From Bacteroidota bacterium (GTDB lineage Bacteria > Bacteroidota > Bacteroidia > Bacteroidales > GCA-2748055), in NCBI GenBank assembly GCA_030642565.1, contig DAOWNM010000006.1:1-22490 (forward strand): a DNA stretch of 22,490 bases. Reading direction: 5' to 3'. A model generated the notes under the pieces. The model made no database searches and was not told the origin of the DNA. It worked only from the letters and a program-made list of their open reading frames with translations. The position numbers were made by a program, and so were the translations under genes. Position 1 is the first letter of the stretch, and every line of letters starts with the position of its first letter. Shown here piece by piece: positions 15,517-22,490 of the stretch.

Positions 15517-17394
15517 ATGAATGCAGATAGTTTTGAGACGGTGGTAGTGGAAACCGACCTGTTGATTCTTGGTGGTGGAATGGCGGCTTGTGGAGCGGCT
15601 TTTGAGGCCTCCTACTGGGCGAAAAGGCATAACCAGCGTGTGACCCTGGTGGATAAGGCATCCATGGAGCGCAGTGGTGCAGTGGCTATGGGGCTTTCGG
15701 CCATCAACCTCTACCTGGGAGTGAGCAAGGGCAACAACAGGGTAGAGGATTATGTCAGCTATGTAAAGAATGACCTGATGGGAATTGCACGGAAGGACCT
15801 GGTGGCCAATATCGCACGCCATGTGGACTCCTCAGTGCATCTTTTCGAAAAGTGGGGACTCCCCATCTGGAAGGATGATGAGGGCAACTATGTAAATGAG
15901 GGGCGCTGGCAGATCATGATCCACGGCGAATCCTATAAAAATATTGTCTCAGAGGCTGCCAAGAATGCTCTGAAGGAGTTGGGCGAGAACGGTAGTTATT
16001 ATGAGCGGATCTTTATTACCGAACCGGTGATGTTTGGTGACCGTTGCGTGGGTGCAGTTGGTTTCAGCGTACGGGAGAATAAATTTTATCTGTTTAAGGC
16101 AAAAGCGATACTCGATTCCATGGGTGGTGCGGTCCATATCTTCCGTCCCCGTTCGGTAGGTGAGGGATTGGGCAGATCGTGGTATCCGCCCTTTAACAGT
16201 GGAGCCAGTACCTACTTCACCCTGAAAGCAGGTGCTGAGATGACCTGTCAGGAGGTACGGTTTGTCCCGGTACGATTCAAAGACTCCTACGGTCCTGTTG
16301 GAGCATGGTTCCTGCTCTTCAAATCCAAAGCCACCAATGCAAAAGGTGAGGATTATATGGAGACCCGGGCTGCCGAACTGGAGAAGTGGGCACCCTATGG
16401 TACAGCCAAACCCACGCCTGCCAATCTTCGTAACTACCTGATGCTACTTGAGCTGGAGGAGGGGAACGGACCCATCTATATGCGGACCGATGAGGCCATA
16501 AAGAAACTGGTTGCTGAGATCCCCGATGAGAAGGAGGCAAGACGGAAGATGAAGGAGCTGGAGTCAGAAGCGTGGGAGGATTTCCTTGATATGACCGTGA
16601 GCCAGGCCCTTAACTGGGCATCTCATAATATCATGCCGGAGGAGACCCCTTCCGAGATCTCTGCCTGTGAGCCCTACTTTATCAGCTCTCACTCGGGCGC
16701 ATCCGGAGCATGGGTCAGCGGACCCAGCGATCTGGCACCCGGGGAACACCACTGGGGGTATGATAACATGACCTCTGCTAAAGGACTGTTTGCTGCGGGG
16801 GATGCTTCAGGAGCCTCTTCCCATAAGTTCTCTTCCGGATCCTTTACCGAGGGACGGATTGCAGGGAAAGCTGCTGTAGCTTTTTGTATGGACCATCCCG
16901 ATAACGTTGAGATCACTGATGAGCAGATATCGGCATTGAAGGAGATGGTGTTGCAGCCACTGAAAACTTTCGCGGAGCACAGCGGATACACCAACGATGA
17001 GGATGTGAATCCCAACTATATCAAACCCAAGATGTTTATGTTCCGTCTTCAGAAGATCATGGACGAGTATGCCGGAGGCGCCTCTGTAGGCTTTAAAACT
17101 TCGGAGGCACTGCTTACCAAGGGACTGGAGTATTTGCAGTTTATGAAGGAGGATGCGGAGAAGCTGGCAGCGGGCGACCTGAACGAGCTGATGCGCTGCT
17201 GGGAGAATGTGCACAGGATGTGGCAGGCCGAATCTCATATCCGGTCCGTTCTGTTTCGGGAGGAGACCCGCTGGCCGGGATACTACTTCCGTACCGACCA
17301 TCCGACCATGAAAGAGGATTGGGAAGTATTTGCCAATTGCCGCTGGGATCCCGGAACGGGGGAGTGGGAGATGATCAAACGCGAAATTCTTTAA
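15517..17394 (+). CDS. aprA: Adenylylsulfate (APS) reductase, alpha subunit (FAD, catalytic)
   Basis: A 625-residue cytoplasmic flavoprotein that interconverts APS and sulfite plus AMP. It has the fumarate-reductase-like fold: N-terminal FAD motif L-I-L-G-G-G-M-A-A-C-G-A-A (16-28), V-D-K (45-47), and the G-L-S-A-I-N-L-Y block. Residues matching the Archaeoglobus substrate/FAD site are present: N64 (N74 there), W222 (W234), R253 (R265, in V-R-F-K-D-S-Y-G-P-V-G-A-W-F) and H392 (H398, in S-S-H-S-G-A-S-G-A-W). These correspondences are from memory of the structure, with small consistent offsets. The second FAD motif (L-F-A-A-G-D-A-S-G-A-S-S) follows near 427. The pattern excludes SdhA/FrdA. Length is close to the family norm (about 620-660). 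Codon use looks like the neighbours. It shares its frame with qmoA, five codons after the stop. Confidence 0.97.
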   Translation: MNADSFETVVVETDLLILGGGMAACGAAFEASYWAKRHNQRVTLVDKASMERSGAVAMGLSAINLYLGVSKGNNRVEDYVSYVKNDLMGIARKDLVANIARHVDSSVHLFEKWGLPIWKDDEGNYVNEGRWQIMIHGESYKNIVSEAAKNALKELGENGSYYERIFITEPVMFGDRCVGAVGFSVRENKFYLFKAKAILDSMGGAVHIFRPRSVGEGLGRSWYPPFNSGASTYFTLKAGAEMTCQEVRFVPVRFKDSYGPVGAWFLLFKSKATNAKGEDYMETRAAELEKWAPYGTAKPTPANLRNYLMLLELEEGNGPIYMRTDEAIKKLVAEIPDEKEARRKMKELESEAWEDFLDMTVSQALNWASHNIMPEETPSEISACEPYFISSHSGASGAWVSGPSDLAPGEHHWGYDNMTSAKGLFAAGDASGASSHKFSSGSFTEGRIAGKAAVAFCMDHPDNVEITDEQISALKEMVLQPLKTFAEHSGYTNDEDVNPNYIKPKMFMFRLQKIMDEYAGGASVGFKTSEALLTKGLEYLQFMKEDAEKLAAGDLNELMRCWENVHRMWQAESHIRSVLFREETRWPGYYFRTDHPTMKEDWEVFANCRWDPGTGEWEMIKREIL

Positions 17395-17409
17395 AGAGTA
17401 AAAAAAACT

Positions 17410-18630
17410 TTGAACTTACCGACTTTAATCATAGGGGGAGGAATCAGTGGCATAACCGCTGCTGTTGAACTGGCCGAGGCCGGAGGGCAGGTCGTGTTGA
17501 TCGAGAAGGAAAACTACCTGGGTGGCAATGTTTCCCGCTTCAATAACTACTTTCCCAAACTTTGTCCACCGGCATGCGGACTGGAGATTAACTACCAACG
17601 TATCCGTTCCAATCCCCGTATCAGTTTCTATACCGGGGCTGAGGTGAAAAATATTTATGGTGTTGATGGCGATTTCAGGGTGAAGATCCACCTGAAGGCG
17701 CGACTGATAAACAACAACTGTACCTCCTGTGGCAAATGTGCGGAGGTGTGCCCGGAGGAGCGGCCAGCAAAGCTGGGACGAACAACAGGGGAGAAGGCGG
17801 CCTATATTAACAACGGACTGGCCTTTCCCATGAAATATTGTATCGATCCTGATGCATGTGCAGGAGAGGCATGCGGGAAGTGTCTGGAGGTATGTGATTA
17901 TGATGCCATTCAGTTAGATGCATTGTCTGCCGAGGTGGTGATTCAGGCCGGGAAGGTCATTGTGGCCACCGGATGGATACTCTATGATGCGGCAAAAATT
18001 GAGAATTACCGCTATAGAGAGGAGCCTGATGTGGTCACAAACCAGGAGTTTGAACGAATGCTGGCGGCCTGTACCAGGGAGCATAAGAAACTGACCAGGC
18101 CATCTGATGGTAAAGTACCGGCCCGCATTGCATTTATCCAGTGTGCCGGCTCGAGAGATATGAATCATCTTCCATACTGTTCGGCTGTTTGCTGTTCTGT
18201 GTCGCTGAAACATGCATTGACTCTGGAAACTGAGTATCCGGAGATCGATTCTGAGATTTTTTATATCGATATGAGGCTTTCAGGAAGAAATGAAAAACTA
18301 CTGAAGCAGGCGGAGGGAAAGGAGAGGATTACTCTCACCAAGGGAAAGGTGGGACGCATTTTACCACCGGACGGGGAGAAGGGAGTTCTCCTGGAGGTGG
18401 AGGATATTATCAGTGAAACGAAGCGACAGGATGCATATGATATGGTGGTGCTGGCCATGGGGCTGACACCCGCTCCTGTTGCAGCAGAGCTGAAGGTGAA
18501 CGAATATGGATTTTATCTGCCTGACCAGCCTTCGGGGATGATTCCCACAGCCAGCTGCAAACGTCCCATGGATGTTTCATCGTCGGTGAAGGATGCAACC
18601 GCCTCAGCTCTAAAAGCGATGCGGAGATGA
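17410..18630 (+). CDS. qmoA: Quinone-interacting membrane-bound oxidoreductase subunit QmoA (HdrA-like flavoprotein)
   Basis: A 406-residue HdrA-like subunit of the Qmo complex linking the quinone pool to APS reductase. The FAD motif is at residues 5-30 (T-L-I-I-G-G-G-I-S-G-I-T-A-A), followed by the QmoA-typical Y-L-G-G-N-V-S-R-F-N-N-Y-F-P-K-L-C-P-P-A-C-G. One [4Fe-4S] motif uses C104, C107, C110, C114; a second uses C150, C155, C158, C162. The HdrA-family box I-Q-C-A-G-S-R-D with P-Y-C-S-A-V-C-C is near residue 240-260. The start must be the TTG at 17410: an in-frame stop (the aprA TAA, 17392-17394) lies just upstream, no ATG or GTG is available, and the FAD motif begins a few codons on. It overlaps qmoB by four bases (ATGA). 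Confidence 0.94.
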   Translation: MNLPTLIIGGGISGITAAVELAEAGGQVVLIEKENYLGGNVSRFNNYFPKLCPPACGLEINYQRIRSNPRISFYTGAEVKNIYGVDGDFRVKIHLKARLINNNCTSCGKCAEVCPEERPAKLGRTTGEKAAYINNGLAFPMKYCIDPDACAGEACGKCLEVCDYDAIQLDALSAEVVIQAGKVIVATGWILYDAAKIENYRYREEPDVVTNQEFERMLAACTREHKKLTRPSDGKVPARIAFIQCAGSRDMNHLPYCSAVCCSVSLKHALTLETEYPEIDSEIFYIDMRLSGRNEKLLKQAEGKERITLTKGKVGRILPPDGEKGVLLEVEDIISETKRQDAYDMVVLAMGLTPAPVAAELKVNEYGFYLPDQPSGMIPTASCKRPMDVSSSVKDATASALKAMRR

Positions 18631-20741
18631 TGGAGGCAGAGAAAAAACATATGGCCCTTGCAGTTTGTACCGGGTGTGGCATTGGGGAGTGCATCGATAC
18701 AGATAAGCTGGTTGATGCTGCCGGTGAGGCCATCCAGGGAATCAACTGCATACAACATGGATCGTTCTGCTCGGTGGCTGGACTGGCTGAGCTGAACAGG
18801 ATGGTTGCGGAAAAAGGGGTGGACCGCCTGGCTGTTGCAGCCTGCTCACCCAGGGTTAAGAGCATGGAGTTTGAATTGGATGGGGTTCATGTGGAACGGA
18901 TCAATCTGAGGGAGCAGGTGGCCTGGGTAATGGAGCCGGACCATGAGGATACCCAGATGTGTGCGGAGGACCAGACCCGAATGGTACTGGCAAAACTGGA
19001 GACTATCAAAGAGAACAGCCCCTATATTCCGGATCATCTCTCTTCAGATATTCTGGTGGTGGGTGGTGGCATCGCGGGACTTACCTCGGCGTTGGAGGGT
19101 GCCCGGGCAGGCTACCGGGTTCATCTTGTGGAGCGGTCGGACCGGCTGGGTGGATATGCCGGAAGGATCTATAAGATGCTTCCGGATAGTGAGCAGAGCG
19201 CCACATTGAAAGAGCCAGATCTCCATGAAAAGGTAAAAGAGGTGGAGGGACACCCCGGGATAGAGGTTTACCTGGAGAGCACCATTGAATCTATTTCAGG
19301 GGAACCTGGAAATTTTTCTGTTGCGTTAAAAAACAGACGGGTATCTGAGCTGCAAGTGGGTGCAGTAGTGACCGCTACAGGATGGAAACCGTATAATACA
19401 GAGAAGCTTGCACCACTGGGATATGGTTCCCCACGGGTAAAAACGCTGGAGGAGTTTGAACAGTTTGTACAGGAGGAGCATCTTCCCGACCGGATACTCT
19501 TCATATTATGTGCCGGTTCGAGAGATGAGAAACATCTTTCATATTGTTCATCTTACTGCTGCGCTGCTGCTTTGAAGCAGGCCCTCTATGTAAGGGAGAA
19601 AAATACCAACGCAGAGGTCTATATTGTCTACAGAGATATTCGCACACCCGGATTTCAGGAGGAGTTCTACAAGATGGTTCAGGCCGATGATGCCATCTTC
19701 ATGACCAAAGGTGTGATTGAAACTGTTTCTGACACGGGAGATGGTGTAGAGGTTACGGTAACCGAATCGCTGCTGGATGACCGGGTGACCATCATTTCCG
19801 ATATGGTGGTGCTGGCCACGGGTATGGTACCCAATACCACTGCCGATCTGAATCTGCAGTACCGGCTTGGAAAGGGTTTGCCCGAAATTGAGTATGATTT
19901 TTCCGACTCTCACTTTACCTGTTTTCCCTATGAAACCAGGCGGACGGGAATCTTTGCTGCAGGTACTGTCAGGGCCCCAATGGATATGGAGATGAGTGGG
20001 GAGGATGGCGCCGGTGCCATGATGAAGGCGATCCAGACTGTCGAGTGCGTGAAGCGGGGAGAAGCGGTTCATCCCAGGGCAGGGGATATGACCTGGCCGG
20101 AGCTCTATATGGAGCGCTGCACCGATTGTAAGAGGTGCACAGAGGAGTGTCCGTTTGGTAGCTATGATGAGACTGAAAAGGGTACACCATTGTCCAACCC
20201 GGCACGCTGCCGGAGGTGTGGTATCTGTGTGGGCTCGTGTCCGGAACGTGTGATCGGTTTTGCTGATTTCTCCATTAACAGTGTGTCGGCCATGATCAAG
20301 GCGGTAAATGTGCCAGATGAGTTTGAAGAGAAACCAAGAATCCTGGTATTTGTTTGTGAAAATGATGCCTACCCGGCGCTGGATGCAGCGGGAGTAAACC
20401 GATTGAAATACAGTCCGTTCGTCAGGATTATCCCTGTGCGTTGCCTGGGCTCCATTAATAAGGTGTGGATCTCGGATGCACTGTCGCACGGATACGATGG
20501 AATTCTTCAGATCGGTTGCAAACCGGGCGATGATTACCAGTGCCACTTTATCCATGGAAGTGAACTGACCGAACAGCGGGGAGAGAACCTGCAGGAGACG
20601 CTGAAGACCATGATGCTTGAACCGGAACGGATCCGGACCCGGTTTGTTGAGATCACAGAACACCACGAAATACAGGAGATGATCAATGACTATGTGGAGG
20701 AGATGGAGCTCATTGGCCCCAACCCCTTCAAAAGTATGTAA
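18627..20741 (+). CDS. qmoB: Quinone-interacting membrane-bound oxidoreductase subunit QmoB (HdrA-like with MvhD-like C-terminus)
   Basis: A 704-residue HdrA-like flavoprotein. The N-terminal domain has a cysteine set C14, C17, C22, C41, C48 (V-C-T-G-C-G-I-G-E-C). The FAD motif (D-I-L-V-V-G-G-G-I-A-G-L-T-S-A) starts near residue 140, and the L-C-A-G-S-R-D / Y-C-S-S-Y-C-C-A box lies near 293-315. Two [4Fe-4S] motifs follow: C498, C501, C504, C508 and C528, C531, C534, C538. Residues about 570-700 resemble the delta subunit of F420-non-reducing hydrogenase (MvhD), with candidate [2Fe-2S] ligands C577, C606, C631, C639. This order matches QmoB of sulfate reducers. Translation is coupled to qmoA by the ATGA overlap; qmoC follows after 20 bases. 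It probably relays electrons between QmoC and AprBA. Confidence 0.94.
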   Translation: MMEAEKKHMALAVCTGCGIGECIDTDKLVDAAGEAIQGINCIQHGSFCSVAGLAELNRMVAEKGVDRLAVAACSPRVKSMEFELDGVHVERINLREQVAWVMEPDHEDTQMCAEDQTRMVLAKLETIKENSPYIPDHLSSDILVVGGGIAGLTSALEGARAGYRVHLVERSDRLGGYAGRIYKMLPDSEQSATLKEPDLHEKVKEVEGHPGIEVYLESTIESISGEPGNFSVALKNRRVSELQVGAVVTATGWKPYNTEKLAPLGYGSPRVKTLEEFEQFVQEEHLPDRILFILCAGSRDEKHLSYCSSYCCAAALKQALYVREKNTNAEVYIVYRDIRTPGFQEEFYKMVQADDAIFMTKGVIETVSDTGDGVEVTVTESLLDDRVTIISDMVVLATGMVPNTTADLNLQYRLGKGLPEIEYDFSDSHFTCFPYETRRTGIFAAGTVRAPMDMEMSGEDGAGAMMKAIQTVECVKRGEAVHPRAGDMTWPELYMERCTDCKRCTEECPFGSYDETEKGTPLSNPARCRRCGICVGSCPERVIGFADFSINSVSAMIKAVNVPDEFEEKPRILVFVCENDAYPALDAAGVNRLKYSPFVRIIPVRCLGSINKVWISDALSHGYDGILQIGCKPGDDYQCHFIHGSELTEQRGENLQETLKTMMLEPERIRTRFVEITEHHEIQEMINDYVEEMELIGPNPFKSM

Positions 20742-20761
20742 GGAAACCAAGAAAAAAGTTT

Positions 20762-21862
20762 ATGAGTGAGAGCAGTTCCATACAACCAAACCTCGCTTTT
20801 AAGAGGGAGCTGAGCCGGTTGAGCGGATCGCAGCTGAACCAGTGTATGCAGTGCGGGAACTGTTCTGCAGTATGTTCACTTGCTCCGGCCGAAAGGCCCT
20901 TCCCGCGTAAGGAGATGGTCTGGGCAGGATGGGGTTTGAAAGATAAGCTGATCGGGAACGTGGATATCTGGCTCTGTCACCAGTGTGGTGACTGCAGTAG
21001 TTACTGTCCGCGCGATGTAAAACCAGCCGATGTGCTATCTGCCATCCGTCAGAAAACCTACCAGCACTATGCACGCCCCCGTCTCCTGGGAAAGCTGGTA
21101 AGCAATCCGGCCTGGCTTCCGGTGGCCATTGCTATTCCCGTAGTGGTGATTATTGCCATTCTCTCCCTGGCAGGAACCTTTAAAATTCCGGAAGGGCCGG
21201 TCGATTATTCAGCTTTCTTTCCCCATGGTCTGCTGAATGGAACTTTTTCGTCCATAACGCTCTTCTTCTACCTGCTGGCATCGCTTGGTATTGGCAGGTT
21301 CTGGAAAGATATGAAGCGACAAACCCCACCCGGTGAGACTGGAATGAAGAGGCTCCCTGTTTTCAGTGTTTTGGGAGAGATCCTCTCCCACTCTAATTTT
21401 TCGGGCTGTGGTTCCAGGAAACCGGGTAAGGCGGCCCATATGTTGCTATTTTTTGGATTTGCCCTGTTGATTACGGTCACCCTCTATGCCATCTGGGCAA
21501 CCGTTTCACATCACTATCCGCTTCCCATTACCAATCCATTCAAGATCCTGGGAAATATGGCTTCACTGATGATCTATACCGGACTGGGGATCATGATCTG
21601 GCAACGGTTGTTCAACAGAAGGGTATTTGGTAAGAGTGGTTATTCCGACTGGCTGTTACTGGTTTCGATCGGGTTGCTGACCCTTTCCGGAACACTAGTT
21701 CAGCTGGCACGTCTGGGGGAGTGGTCAGTAGCTTATCACCTCTACTTTTTCCACCTGGTGGCTGTGTGGTTTGTGATTATGTATCTGCCATTTACGAAGC
21801 TGGGACATATCTTCTATCGCACCACGGCACTGCTCTATGCACGTACCATAGGCAGGAAGTAG
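20762..21862 (+). CDS. qmoC: Quinone-interacting membrane-bound oxidoreductase subunit QmoC (Fe-S plus membrane cytochrome b)
   Basis: A 366-residue fusion of an HdrC-like iron-sulfur part and an HdrE/NarI-like membrane part; it is the quinone-facing subunit. Two [4Fe-4S] motifs are seen: C28, C31, C34, C38 and C72, C75, C78, C82-P. Six hydrophobic segments follow (about 118-139, 160-178, 226-248, 264-282, 297-315, 323-345). Histidines in or beside them (H210, H226, H250, H251, H326, H331) could ligate haem b, but which do is not certain. Length is slightly below the usual 380-400. It is the last gene of the operon; convergent murQ ends 9 bases beyond its stop, leaving no room for a separate terminator between them. 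Confidence 0.93.
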   Translation: MSESSSIQPNLAFKRELSRLSGSQLNQCMQCGNCSAVCSLAPAERPFPRKEMVWAGWGLKDKLIGNVDIWLCHQCGDCSSYCPRDVKPADVLSAIRQKTYQHYARPRLLGKLVSNPAWLPVAIAIPVVVIIAILSLAGTFKIPEGPVDYSAFFPHGLLNGTFSSITLFFYLLASLGIGRFWKDMKRQTPPGETGMKRLPVFSVLGEILSHSNFSGCGSRKPGKAAHMLLFFGFALLITVTLYAIWATVSHHYPLPITNPFKILGNMASLMIYTGLGIMIWQRLFNRRVFGKSGYSDWLLLVSIGLLTLSGTLVQLARLGEWSVAYHLYFFHLVAVWFVIMYLPFTKLGHIFYRTTALLYARTIGRK

Positions 21863-21871
21863 CTACAGAAA

Positions 21872-22490
21872 CTAAAATTTATCCAGTACATTCCGCACCG
21901 ATCCATGTAATAGCAGGAGCCTTTTCGACTCATCCAACTCAAGCCCCAGTTCCTCACTGATCATTCTTGATCCCCGTTCAACCAGCTTGGCATTGGTCAG
22001 CTGCATATCCACCATCTTGTTGCCTTTCACCCGCCCCAGCTTGATCATGGTGGAGGTGGTGATCATGTTCAGGATCAGTTTTTGTGCTGTTCCCGATTTC
22101 ATTCGAGTGCTTCCGGTTACGAATTCCGGTCCCACCAGTGCCTCCAGGGGAATCTCCACTGCCTCGGCCAGTTTGCTATTGGGATTGTTGGTGATGCAGG
22201 CGGTCAGAAGACCATGCTTCTTTGCATCCTGAACGGCACCAATCACATAAAGCGTTCTTCCTGAGGCTGCAATCCCTACCACCACATCATTTTTCCCGGG
22301 TTTGAATTTAGCCAGGTCACGCCAGGCACCGTGAAAATCATCTTCGGCCGATTCCACCGCTTTCCGGATCGCTTTGTCGCCACCGGCAATGATCCCGATC
22401 ACAATATCGAAGGGAACCCCGAAGGTAGGCGGAATTTCTGAAGCATCCACTACACCCAGTCTGCCACTGGTACCTGCTCCAACATAAAAC
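21872..22490 (-). CDS. murQ: N-acetylmuramic acid 6-phosphate etherase, partial (N-terminus beyond right edge)
   Basis: The frame is open to the right edge, so the N-terminal part is missing; 206 residues are present. MurQ cleaves the lactyl ether of MurNAc-6-phosphate to GlcNAc-6-phosphate and D-lactate during peptidoglycan recycling in the cytoplasm. The SIS-domain sugar-binding segment reads Y-V-G-A-G-T-S-G-R-L-G-V-V-D-A-S-E-I-P-P-T-F-G; its glutamate matches the catalytic Glu83 of the Escherichia coli enzyme (D-A-S-E-C-P-P-T). The second loop is G-I-A-A-S-G-R-T, and the conserved G-S-T-R-M-K-S-G-T-A-Q-K block follows. Convergent with qmoC and with no evident link to it. Confidence 0.96.
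   Translation of the reverse strand, partial: FYVGAGTSGRLGVVDASEIPPTFGVPFDIVIGIIAGGDKAIRKAVESAEDDFHGAWRDLAKFKPGKNDVVVGIAASGRTLYVIGAVQDAKKHGLLTACITNNPNSKLAEAVEIPLEALVGPEFVTGSTRMKSGTAQKLILNMITTSTMIKLGRVKGNKMVDMQLTNAKLVERGSRMISEELGLELDESKRLLLLHGSVRNVLDKF

Noticed and set aside
15517..17394. Fumarate reductase/succinate dehydrogenase flavoprotein as identity for AprA
   Set aside because: The preceding gene is a clear AprB, and the V-R-F-K-D-S-Y-G-P-V-G and S-S-H-S-G-A blocks are those of APS reductase.
19548..20750. 400-codon open frame on the minus strand across qmoB
   Set aside because: It is antisense to a strongly recognisable QmoB with intact Fe-S motifs; its own translation shows no family pattern, and GC-richer codons often open the opposite strand.
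17410..21862. Methanogen-type heterodisulfide reductase HdrABC
   Set aside because: QmoA plus QmoB are two HdrA-like proteins in tandem followed by an HdrC-HdrE fusion, and no HdrB (CCG domain) gene is present; this is the Qmo layout, next to aprBA.
1..22490. CRISPR arrays, tRNA or rRNA genes, transposons, integrases
   Set aside because: No regularly spaced repeats, no cloverleaf or rRNA signature, and no transposase or integrase translation were seen on either strand.

Overview
The window looks like chromosomal DNA from a member of the Bacteroidota, probably an anaerobic Bacteroidales/Marinilabiliales-type organism. The lineage call rests on four things: a secreted protein ending in a gliding-motility/type IX-secretion-like C-terminal domain, a DUF3078-like outer-membrane protein, near absence of Shine-Dalgarno sequences, and repeated TAnnTTTG -7 promoter boxes just upstream of gene starts. 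No tRNA, rRNA, CRISPR array, insertion sequence or phage gene was seen.

Left part (1-5758): a DUF3078-like beta-barrel protein cut by the left edge and an SRPBCC-fold protein (both minus strand); a CrtI-like FAD oxidoreductase followed by an unusual protein with a J-domain-like HPD segment and C-terminal leucine-rich repeats (both plus); then a long-chain acyl-CoA ligase on minus, whose stop overlaps that of the repeat protein.

Middle part (5861-13097): a glutaminase, the eroded remnant of a serine-hydrolase/beta-lactamase-family gene, adenylosuccinate synthetase (purA), a Fur-family regulator without structural zinc cysteines, a bifunctional (p)ppGpp synthetase/hydrolase, and a secreted Fn3-like protein with the type IX-like C-terminal domain. 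The last four are all on minus.

Right part (13216-22490): a CLC-type chloride channel/antiporter with a CBS pair, then a compact five-gene operon aprB-aprA-qmoA-qmoB-qmoC, and convergent murQ cut by the right edge. The operon encodes the dissimilatory APS reductase (AprBA) and its quinone-interacting membrane complex (QmoABC). In sulfate reducers QmoABC passes electrons from menaquinol to AprBA, which converts APS to sulfite and AMP; in some sulfur oxidizers the module is thought to run in reverse. All key Fe-S cysteines and flavin-site residues I could check are present, so the module looks functional. Finding it complete in a Bacteroidota-like background, with neither sat nor dsr genes alongside, is the most interesting feature. 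A perfect 7-bp inverted repeat lies over the -7 box of the operon promoter and suggests dedicated regulation.
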